A stretch of DNA of 11,255 nucleotides. Origin: Thermoplasmata archaeon. Lineage in GTDB: Archaea > Thermoplasmatota > Thermoplasmata > Thermoplasmatales > Thermoplasmataceae. A program made the position numbers and the translations under genes. This document shows positions 6,290 to 11,255 of this stretch, piece after piece (the first letter of the stretch is position 1; each line of letters starts with the position of its first letter). Where the stretch lies: assembly GCA_021799315.1 (NCBI GenBank), contig JAJZAR010000044.1, positions 1 through 11,255 on the forward strand. Reading direction: 5' to 3'. The notes beneath the pieces were generated by a model, which saw only the letters and a program-made list of their open reading frames with translations, ran no database searches and had not been told where the DNA came from.

Positions 6290-7093
6290 TCAATCTATAA
6301 CGTTGTCTATCAACCCTATCTTATCTGAAGAGATCTTCACGCTGTCATTATGTTTCAAGAAAGGATATTTTCCGGAAGCAGCCACTCCTTCAGGTGTACC
6401 GCTCAGGATCATATCTCCTGGTAGAAGGGTGATATGTTGACTCAGATAGGATACCATATCGGGGAAGCTGAATATCATATCATCAGTATCGCTATTCTGC
6501 CTCACTTGCCCATTCACCTCTGTTCTTATATTGAATTTCTCATATTTGCCAAGAAAGACAGAGCTGCTGATTGGAAGAAAAGTGTCTGCGGCCTTCGACA
6601 TGATCCAGTTTTTTCCAAGATTTTCAGCATATTGAGCTTGAAAATCTCTTGCACTGACATCGTTAACAACGGCAAATCCTCCAATATACTCTGAAGCCTC
6701 CTCTTTTGAGACACCATACGCTTTTTTACCTATGATCGCTGCAATTTCTCCTTCGTAATCCAACTTTTGAATGTCACTGTGACATTTTATTTTTTCATTC
6801 CAAGGTATTATGGCATTTTCAAATTTCAAAAAAAAGTAAGGAAACTCAGGATTTTTCTGTTTTGTTTCACTTGAGTGTGATCTGAAATTAAGTGCAGGGC
6901 AAAAAATTTTGGATGGCTTGACAGGGATTTCCAATTTCACTTTCGTGAAGTTCTCATTGGTCTCCTCCTGGAATTTTATGGAACCTGTAAAGATCTCATT
7001 TATTGAACTTAGTGTTTCACTACTGTAAAATTTTCCGTTCCTCTCCTGCAAGCCATACAAACCATTTTCTCCTTTAACGATAGCAGTCTTCAT
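6290..7093 (-). CDS. Fumarylacetoacetate hydrolase (FAH) family enzyme
   Basis: At 267 residues this is a typical single-domain FAH-family protein with a short N-terminal extension. The catalytic core is complete: the His-Glu region PALNFRSHSSE (N69, H73, E76), metal ligands in LDYEGEIAAI (E114, E116) and NDVSARDFQ (D145), the lysine of SKAADTF (K167), and the closing GDMILSGTPEGV (226-237). The family cleaves or decarboxylates C-C bonds in beta-diketone or 2-oxo acid substrates with Mg2+ or Mn2+ (fumarylpyruvate and acylpyruvate hydrolases, oxaloacetate decarboxylase, 2-hydroxyhepta-2,4-diene-1,7-dioate isomerase). The substrate is undecided, and no aromatic degradation genes are in the window. 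It probably heads an operon with the 299-aa protein and the ATPase, starting from a TATA box at about 7115-7122. Confidence 0.92.
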   Translation of the reverse strand: MKTAIVKGENGLYGLQERNGKFYSSETLSSINEIFTGSIKFQEETNENFTKVKLEIPVKPSKIFCPALNFRSHSSETKQKNPEFPYFFLKFENAIIPWNEKIKCHSDIQKLDYEGEIAAIIGKKAYGVSKEEASEYIGGFAVVNDVSARDFQAQYAENLGKNWIMSKAADTFLPISSSVFLGKYEKFNIRTEVNGQVRQNSDTDDMIFSFPDMVSYLSQHITLLPGDMILSGTPEGVAASGKYPFLKHNDSVKISSDKIGLIDNVID

Positions 7094-7114
7094 GCTTTGT
7101 TAATGGTTTGAAAC

Positions 7115-7122
7115 TATTTATT
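7115..7122 (-). promoter_or_regulatory. Possible TATA box of the FAH/299-aa/ATPase operon
   Basis: The minus strand reads AATAAATA, centred 25 nt before the ATG at 7093 and overlapping the last codons of the upstream membrane-protein gene. The spacing fits a leaderless start. It is weaker than the other boxes, so read-through from upstream is also possible. Confidence 0.4.
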
Positions 7123-8551
7123 GGCTTTGCATTCTGTAATTCCCATAAATAGAATAATTTGTAGCATACCACATGATGGGTAGAGTGATCCCAAGCAATA
7201 GTAGCGAAAATTCAAGTTGGCTGACTATGGAAAACTGTGCCCAAATCTGTGAACCTGTGACAACGCTGTAATAAAGTATGATGACAAAGATTATGGGAAA
7301 CATTCCCGATATATATTCAAAAATGATTGCTCTCTGCACTTTCTCGACGCCAGAAAGAATCAAGGAAATGATAAATCCTGCCATGATCGAACTTATGCCC
7401 ATTATGGAGAATATATATCCGTGATCCACTGTGAGTGTAAGGATTGAAGGGATGTACCACATAACCATGAGGATGGTGGCAGCTGTGGATAGAATGGCGT
7501 ACATACCTTTCCTGAATGTGAAATTGCTTTTTGTGTACTGCATCACTGTGAGAAATACAAATGTGGATACTGTAAACATCCCGAGATTTGTCCCGAAGTA
7601 AAAAAGGAAGTTCCGAGCATATCCAAGATAAACTCCGGTGGTTATTGCTATGGGGAACGCAATTATCAGTGCAGAAATAAGTAAAATCCTACTAAGGCTT
7701 ACTGTGCTTTTTTCCCATTGTCTTTTGAGAAAATCTATATTTTTGTGTTTTAACAGAATGTGAATTATTATGAACGTCCCCAGAGAAAGGATGAGACTTT
7801 CAAAGATAATGGGTACAGAAACTATTCCAAGTATTTCGGATCCTATGGCAGGAACTATGGAAGTTGTTGTTTCACACTGGCATGAGAAAAGAGAGAATGT
7901 AGTGGAGGTTACTGAAAGCGTTTGGGACTTAACTCCGCTAACGTCGTTTCTCATCCTGGCCAGTTTCAAAATACCTCTTGCATTCTCTATTAACAGTATG
8001 CCTAAAATAAGTACAATAAATATGTACTGAACACTGATGGTCAATATGAAAAATCTTGGTGATGATAGCACAATACCATTCTGAAAGAAAAGAGGGACTC
8101 CGCCTGGTTTGACATCATCACCACTGTTAAATATTAGCAAGTTTGTTTCTATGTTAAGTGGTGTAAATCTCAGTAAGGAAGAAATGAGCATCATTGAAAT
8201 GCCGTAAATTATGTATACGAAGCGGTACACTTTTTGTTTGTCTTCATAAAATAGATACCTGATTGAGAGAATTATTGTTATTGCTTCAAGGGCAAAAATA
8301 ATAAAATTTGAGAAGGTAAGAGTTGCCAAAATGATGTTGGCAAATGTAAATATTGAAATTGGATAAAATCTCAGGAAATGAATTTTGTATTCGAACAAAA
8401 TTTCGAGAATAGGGAGAATACCAATAAGGCCGAAAACAAGAAAAATAAGGTTCGTTCCTGGTGATAAAATAATGAAACCTGTTGTGAATTGAAGGCTTAT
8501 AGATGCGATATAAAGTAAAAGTGCACCTATGATCCCGTAACGTCTGAACAC
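7118..8551 (-). CDS. Polytopic membrane protein (~12 helices) with a lone CxC motif
   Basis: The family is not recognised. Using the GTG at 8551 gives 477 residues; a TTG at 8560 would add three. I chose GTG because the TATA box at 8571-8578 lies about 24 nt upstream, right for a leaderless start, but too close to the TTG. Numbered from the TTG, hydrophobic segments lie near 8-33, 37-56, 78-100, 112-131, 167-194, 235-270, 288-312, 316-341, 351-371, 380-403, 411-432 and 446-466. A basic, Ser/Thr-rich stretch (195-226) precedes SCQCETTTS, where C227 and C229 are the only cysteines in the protein, just before a hydrophobic SIVPAIG segment. This could be a metal or redox site or a disulfide (inference). 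The gene ends 24 nt before the FAH-family ATG. Confidence 0.8.
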   Translation of the reverse strand: MFRRYGIIGALLLYIASISLQFTTGFIILSPGTNLIFLVFGLIGILPILEILFEYKIHFLRFYPISIFTFANIILATLTFSNFIIFALEAITIILSIRYLFYEDKQKVYRFVYIIYGISMMLISSLLRFTPLNIETNLLIFNSGDDVKPGGVPLFFQNGIVLSSPRFFILTISVQYIFIVLILGILLIENARGILKLARMRNDVSGVKSQTLSVTSTTFSLFSCQCETTTSIVPAIGSEILGIVSVPIIFESLILSLGTFIIIHILLKHKNIDFLKRQWEKSTVSLSRILLISALIIAFPIAITTGVYLGYARNFLFYFGTNLGMFTVSTFVFLTVMQYTKSNFTFRKGMYAILSTAATILMVMWYIPSILTLTVDHGYIFSIMGISSIMAGFIISLILSGVEKVQRAIIFEYISGMFPIIFVIILYYSVVTGSQIWAQFSIVSQLEFSLLLLGITLPIMWYATNYSIYGNYRMQSQ

Positions 8552-8570
8552 GCTAAGCAATTAATATTAG

Positions 8571-8578
8571 ATTTATAT
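8571..8578 (-). promoter_or_regulatory. TATA box that decides the GTG start of the polytopic membrane protein
   Basis: The minus strand reads ATATAAAT, centred near 8575. With the usual 26-nt offset, RNA would begin at about 8549-8551, that is at the GTG codon. The TTG at 8560 would lie upstream of that RNA start and so would not be translated from it. Confidence 0.5.
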
Positions 8579-8609
8579 GTTTTTCACAACAATTTCTTTT
8601 TTTGACATT

Positions 8610-9137
8610 TCAGGAAACGATTCTCAATGCTGTTCCAATGAAAGTCATAAGCACGCCAAGAATTATAAGCCCAAGGATCCATTTTGTATAACTGCCGCCT
8701 GTCACTTTTGCCGTGTAAGCTCCAAACAAAGAAAGCGACAAATATGATAAACCTAAGGAAATGGAATCTATATCGTGAAAGCCTACATAACTGAATAATG
8801 GTATGGAAGCACCTATGAAACCCATTATAAACGAGGCTGATCCGCCGTACACAGATTCAACCAAAATTCTTCCAGATAAGATTTTTTTGATGCTTTGCGG
8901 AACCTTGATTCCTGGTTTCAAAGCCTTTGCCACTCTAAATTCACTTTTACTCAGCTTACTGAATTCAGCTATAAAGTAACTGATTGATCCGACAAAGGAT
9001 GATCCGAAAGCAATGTGAAGAGCTGTCTCTGGACGAATTGGAAAATCATATACTATGGCGTAGGCAGTGATCATCAGGGATGTAATGAGACCGTCTACAA
9101 GCCCTATGCTGATTGCAAAGGACTGATCAGGCTTCAC
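8610..9137 (-). CDS. VIT1/CCC1-like small membrane protein (probable metal transporter family)
   Basis: This 175-residue membrane protein resembles the short archaeal members of the VIT/CCC1 superfamily. The first helix contains the GLVDGLIT motif (12-19, D15) seen in iron/manganese vacuolar transporters. The second helix ends in SYFIAEFSKLSKSE. The last two helices (about 125-145 and 152-172) match the Gly-rich C-terminal pair of the family, with GAYTAKVTGGS between them. The cytoplasmic segment after helix 2 (about 58-95) is short and basic, without the His/Glu-rich metal-binding helix bundle of plant and yeast proteins. The start GTG at 9137 overlaps the upstream DUF211 stop as GTGA, so translation is coupled. 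Fe2+ or Mn2+ transport is an inference from the family. Confidence 0.75.
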   Translation of the reverse strand: MKPDQSFAISIGLVDGLITSLMITAYAIVYDFPIRPETALHIAFGSSFVGSISYFIAEFSKLSKSEFRVAKALKPGIKVPQSIKKILSGRILVESVYGGSASFIMGFIGASIPLFSYVGFHDIDSISLGLSYLSLSLFGAYTAKVTGGSYTKWILGLIILGVLMTFIGTALRIVS

Positions 9138-9418
9138 TCATCACGCCTTATATTTTCTATAAGTTTTGGTCCAACAGCAACTTCATCCAGTGAATGCACA
9201 ACAGCTCCTGTTTCTTCTATGTTCGTCACCACATTGTCATAGTTAATTTGCGATCCTTCAATGGTAATGTTGAGACCCATTGTTTCAATATCTATTTCTG
9301 TAACAATTATATTCACTCCTTCAACTCCTTTAACGGAACTGATGGATTCACAGAGTTCAAGCAGAGTGGGTCTATTAATTCCTTTTCCCACATCAAGAAT
9401 CAGCCTACGTATATTCAT
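9134..9418 (-). CDS. DUF211 family protein
   Basis: At 94 residues this is a full-length DUF211 (COG1888) protein, a small archaeal family with a ferredoxin-like alpha/beta fold and no settled function. Diagnostic segments are RRLILDVGKG (4-13), KGVEGVNI (30-37), EIDIETMGLNITIEG (41-55) and ETGAVVHSLDEVAVG (69-83). The second lysine/proline motif after LDV is changed: the family usually has KP, here KG. It is the first gene of a pair with the VIT-like transporter (4-nt overlap), suggesting a regulatory or accessory role in metal transport (inference). Unlike most genes here it has a Shine-Dalgarno site (AAGGTG, 7 nt before the ATG), so its mRNA probably has a short leader. Confidence 0.9.
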   Translation of the reverse strand: MNIRRLILDVGKGINRPTLLELCESISSVKGVEGVNIIVTEIDIETMGLNITIEGSQINYDNVVTNIEETGAVVHSLDEVAVGPKLIENIRRDE

Positions 9419-9426
9419 TTTTTTGG

Positions 9427-9432
9427 CACCTT
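9427..9432 (-). promoter_or_regulatory. Shine-Dalgarno site of the DUF211 gene
   Basis: The minus strand reads AAGGTG, ending 8 nt before the ATG at 9418. It is complementary to the CACCT region at the 3' end of archaeal 16S rRNA. It is the only convincing ribosome-binding site in the window, where most other starts look leaderless or coupled. Confidence 0.55.
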
Positions 9433-9447
9433 TAAGGTTTATTGGTA

Positions 9448-9469
9448 ATATTTAAATCGGTTTAAATTT
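9448..9469 (-). promoter_or_regulatory. TATA region of the DUF211/VIT-like operon
   Basis: The minus strand carries two AT-rich boxes, AAATTTAAA (9461-9469) and ATTTAAATAT (9448-9457), 30-52 nt before the ATG. The distal box would start RNA about 20 nt before the ATG, leaving room for the AAGGTG site; the proximal one would start at or inside it. Confidence 0.45.
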
Positions 9470-9536
9470 TTTGTTTCAGAATCGACGCTATTCATATTAT
9501 GTCTATTTAGGCTCTGGAAATCATCAAATAAGTCTG

Positions 9537-9545
9537 TTATATAAG
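9537..9545. promoter_or_regulatory. Strong TATA-like element in the divergent region, target unclear
   Basis: TTATATAAG fits the archaeal box-A consensus well. On the plus strand it would start RNA near 9568, inside the inverted repeat and about 45 nt before the small ORF. On the minus strand it would give the DUF211 gene a leader of roughly 95 nt. Neither start can be confirmed by eye. Confidence 0.3.
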
Positions 9546-9561
9546 ACAACTCTTTGTGAAC

Positions 9562-9606
9562 AACGTATGGAACAATACGTTATATATTGAGATTGTAATA
9601 CGTATT
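9562..9606. promoter_or_regulatory. Candidate operator: three ATACGT-type palindromic sites around the TATA box
   Basis: A perfect inverted repeat has 7-bp arms AACGTAT (9562-9568) and ATACGTT (9575-9581) with a 6-bp spacer. A perfect 10-bp palindrome AATACGTATT lies at 9597-9606. The TATA box (9580-9587) lies between them, and the palindrome falls between the TATA box and the start codon at 9613. The two AATACGT copies (9574 and 9597) are 23 bp apart, about two helical turns, so one dimer per site could bind the same DNA face. Binding here would block TBP or RNA polymerase. The regulator is unknown. Confidence 0.6.
9580..9587 (+). promoter_or_regulatory. TATA box of the microprotein/cinA operon
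   Basis: TTATATAT lies at -33 to -26 from the ATG at 9613, so RNA is expected to begin within about 3 nt of that ATG. This supports a leaderless mRNA whose first codon is the 32-aa ORF rather than the cinA-like gene. Confidence 0.6.
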
Positions 9607-9612
9607 TTGTCT

Positions 9613-9711
9613 ATGGAAAATCGTAAGAAACAGTTGCTGTATTTTATGCTCTTGATGATCGGTATGTCAGGATTAATGTTCTATGTGTCATATCTGAACA
9701 ATGCAGCATAA
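9613..9711 (+). CDS. 32-aa Met-rich single-helix membrane microprotein
   Basis: This short frame encodes a basic N-terminus (MENRKKQ), one hydrophobic helix (about 8-27) and a polar tail ending in NNAA. The helix has methionines at 12, 15, 18 and 22, one helical face. Support for it being real comes from a TATA box at the exact leaderless distance from its ATG, from palindromic sites around that box, and from its 11-nt overlap with the start of the CinA-type gene, which suggests coupled translation. The topology is probably N-terminus inside. No family is recognised. It could also act mainly as a leader ORF controlling the downstream gene. Confidence 0.6.
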   Translation: MENRKKQLLYFMLLMIGMSGLMFYVSYLNNAA

Positions 9712-10486
9712 GTTAAGAATTGGAGTGGCAACCATAGGAAACGAAGTTGTCAAAGGTAGAACTCTTGATACAAATTTTAATTATATTGCGGAATTTTTTA
9801 CCAGAAAAGGGAAAATCGTGGAATTTCATGTCTCATGTAGGGATGATGCAGAGTCAATTGGCAAAACAATTGATTTCTTAAAAGAAAACTGTGATGTCAT
9901 CATCACCACTGGTGGCTTAGGACCAACTATGGATGATATAACTATTCAATCAATAGCTGAACATCTGGGAAAGAAACTTATTATGAATAAGGAGGCGGAA
10001 AGTGAACTGAGGTTGAAATATGCAGGACTAAAGCTTGAGTTCACACCTGAAAGAATGAAAATGGCTCAATTCCCTGAAGGTGCTGAGTTGATCCAGAATC
10101 ATGTGGGATCAGCCCCGGGAATGATTTTGAAGGTTGGGAATAATACAATATTCTCCCTGCCTGGCGTTCCAAGTGAAATGAAAGGCATGCTTGATGAGGT
10201 TCATAAACGCTTAGGCTTAGAAGATGGAAGTTACATGAGCAGAGAATTCAAAATAGAAGGTGTTATGGAGAGTTCACTGGCACCCATAGTAAGGGCAGTT
10301 TATGAGAAGTTGAATAATGACATATATATTAAAACTCATCCTTTGTCGAGCCATGATCATGTTCCTCAATTATCACTGGAGATTTATGGTTATGATCAGG
10401 ATAAAGATGCATTGGAGAGGCGAATAACCGAGACATATAAGGAACTGAGACAAAACATTAAAATTATATTTAATAAAGATATATGA
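9701..10486 (+). CDS. CinA-type protein, MoaB/Mog-like (COMP) domain only
   Basis: At 261 residues this is the single-domain archaeal CinA-like protein (COG1058), often named a nicotinamide mononucleotide deamidase-related or molybdopterin-binding protein. Visible motifs are IGNEVVKGR (12-20), the signature TTGGLGPTMDD (69-79), GSAPGM (136-141) and LPGVPSEM (153-160), all in the MoaB/Mog-like nucleotide-binding fold. The bacterial C-terminal NMN deamidase domain is absent; residues 180-261 form the small alpha/beta extension. In bacterial CinA this N-terminal domain hydrolyses ADP-ribose; activity here is inferred, and a molybdenum-cofactor role is less likely without moa/moe neighbours. The ATG at 9701 overlaps the microprotein ORF by 11 nt and has no promoter of its own. 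Confidence 0.9.
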   Translation: MQHKLRIGVATIGNEVVKGRTLDTNFNYIAEFFTRKGKIVEFHVSCRDDAESIGKTIDFLKENCDVIITTGGLGPTMDDITIQSIAEHLGKKLIMNKEAESELRLKYAGLKLEFTPERMKMAQFPEGAELIQNHVGSAPGMILKVGNNTIFSLPGVPSEMKGMLDEVHKRLGLEDGSYMSREFKIEGVMESSLAPIVRAVYEKLNNDIYIKTHPLSSHDHVPQLSLEIYGYDQDKDALERRITETYKELRQNIKIIFNKDI

Positions 10487-10499
10487 AAAGTTGATTCAA

Positions 10500-10667
10500 A
10501 TGAGAGAACTTGAAAAATTCGAAATAGGGGTACTTGAATTATGTAAAGATCAAAAACTGAAAGAGAAGCTTAAGGGGAAGATGGAATCAAGATCTAAACC
10601 TTTGGACCCTTTCGAGTTGAAAAAAATTGAATACAAAATCGAAAAAGCAAACAAAAAATTAGCTTAA
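10500..10667 (+). CDS. 55-aa highly charged helical protein, unknown
   Basis: The frame runs from ATG 10500 (a TTG at 10491 is also possible), 13 nt after the CinA-type stop, to a TAA at 10665-10667. The product is Lys/Glu-rich, with two predicted helices (about 2-29 and 37-54) joined by a SRSKPLDP loop, a helical-hairpin-like layout. The second helix has spaced hydrophobics consistent with packing. No family is recognised. It is believed real because it fills the entire space between cinA and the SIS gene, is in operon distance, and its stop interlocks with the convergent SIS gene stop in TTAA. Confidence 0.6.
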   Translation: MRELEKFEIGVLELCKDQKLKEKLKGKMESRSKPLDPFELKKIEYKIEKANKKLA

Positions 10668-11255
10668 TGGTGGCCAGGGGGGAAAATAGCCATATCAAAG
10701 TCATAATAAGCCGGTTCGTCAAATCTCAATATGTCAGGGTTCACGTTCATTTTAACCGCTAAATGATAGGCAAACATGTACGTATAAGCCATTGACAGAA
10801 TGGGAAGTTCAAAACTGCTTTCATAATCAACAGGAACACTGAAGTCCCCGTCACCATTTATTACTAGGGATGTTGAATTAACAAATTTAATCCCCCTATT
10901 GATCTCTTTTACTCTTTCTGAATCCTCCTTATTTTGTATCATCAAAATCAAGGTCTTATTATCTGTTACAGAGGTACAACCATGGTTATATTCCTCCATC
11001 TCTATTCCCTCTGAATGGATGTGCGTGGCTTCTTTCAATTTCTGGGCGGTTTCTCTTGCGGCAATAAGATTTTTTCCGGAACCAAGGACAAATATTCTAT
11101 TTATTTCTGGCATTTCTCTGACAATTGATTTCATTGTGTGGTCTGCCTTGTCAAGTTCTGCTGCTATTTTTGAAACAAGAGGTTTAAAGTCATAATCAAT
11201 TTTTTCATACTTCTTCGCTATTATGGCAGATGCCAGCACATTATCAAAAAATCGG
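10664..11255 (-). CDS. SIS-domain sugar isomerase (GlmS isomerase-like), 5' part beyond the window
   Basis: The frame stays open to the right edge (codons for RFFDN precede the GTG at 11239), so the N-terminal part is missing. The visible ~196 residues form the second SIS domain of a GlmS/AgaS-like ketose-aldose isomerase. Counting from the GTG, FVLGSGKNLIAARETAQKLKEA (50-71) is the phosphosugar-binding loop and helix, with E70 matching the catalytic Glu of the GlmS ALKLKE motif. EEYNHG (82-87) gives H86, matching the ring-opening His. The C-terminus (NPDILRFDEPAYYDF, then PPGHH) lacks the SVTVE ending of true GlmS, so this is probably a phosphosugar isomerase or deaminase-isomerase rather than the aminotransferase itself. 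Whether a glutaminase domain is present cannot be seen. Confidence 0.85.
   Translation of the reverse strand, partial: RFFDNVLASAIIAKKYEKIDYDFKPLVSKIAAELDKADHTMKSIVREMPEINRIFVLGSGKNLIAARETAQKLKEATHIHSEGIEMEEYNHGCTSVTDNKTLILMIQNKEDSERVKEINRGIKFVNSTSLVINGDGDFSVPVDYESSFELPILSMAYTYMFAYHLAVKMNVNPDILRFDEPAYYDFDMAIFPPGHH

Noticed and set aside
7770..8030. Plus-strand 86-codon frame opposite the polytopic membrane protein
   Set aside because: No recognisable feature, and it lies across the well-formed membrane segments encoded on the minus strand.
9194..9455. Two overlapping plus-strand frames opposite the DUF211 gene
   Set aside because: DUF211 on the minus strand is clear; the opposite frames are compositional shadows and end in the DUF211 promoter.
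9701..10486. Molybdenum-cofactor biosynthesis enzyme (MoaB/Mog)
   Set aside because: The fold is shared, but the extra C-terminal extension, the GGLGPTMDD and LPGVPSEM motifs and the length of 261 fit the CinA-type archaeal family better, and no moa/moe gene is nearby.

Overview
The window looks like chromosome of an acidophilic archaeon of the Thermoplasmatales (Ferroplasma/Cuniculiplasma-like). This assignment is inference. It rests on the AT-rich sequence, TATA boxes placed about 26 nt before start codons with almost no Shine-Dalgarno sites (leaderless transcripts), the FTETGLPSG-type surface-protein repeats common in that group, and archaeal families such as DUF211 and the small archaeal VIT/CCC1-like protein. 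No RNA gene, insertion sequence or CRISPR array was seen.

Layout. (1) 1-1422, plus: the 3' part of a large surface protein with a DUF3494 (ice-binding-like) domain, four ~82-residue repeats and a C-terminal membrane anchor. A 364-bp AT-rich gap follows. (2) 1787-2230, plus: a small four-helix membrane protein, converging on (3) a block of eight minus-strand genes from 9418 down to 2227. In transcription order these are a DUF211 protein and a VIT/CCC1-like membrane protein (GTGA overlap), a ~12-helix membrane protein whose only cysteines form a CxC, a fumarylacetoacetate-hydrolase-family enzyme, an unrecognised 299-aa protein, a TraG/HerA-type DNA-pump ATPase with a nuclease-like C-terminus, a CADD/PqqC-like haem-oxygenase-fold putative diiron enzyme, and a histidine phosphatase. 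(4) From 9613, plus: a 32-aa Met-rich single-helix membrane protein overlapping a CinA-type protein, then a 55-aa charged protein. (5) 10664 to the right edge, minus: the C-terminal half of a GlmS-like SIS-domain sugar isomerase.

How the genes may work together. FAH, the 299-aa protein and the ATPase are packed with a 1-nt gap and a 26-nt overlap and are probably one transcript. The 299-aa protein lies where conjugation-type ATPases carry their N-terminal domain. A single-base change in a T6 run would fuse the two, so they are either a split two-subunit machine or a frameshifted gene. The DUF211/VIT-like pair suggests metal handling. The divergent region 9419-9612 carries three copies of an ATACGT-type palindromic motif around the TATA box of the small-protein/cinA operon, a good candidate for repressor control. 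The most novel-looking items are this operator with its Met-striped microprotein, the split ATPase module with a lysine-less PD-(D/E)xK-like tail, and the block-shuffled repeats of the surface protein.
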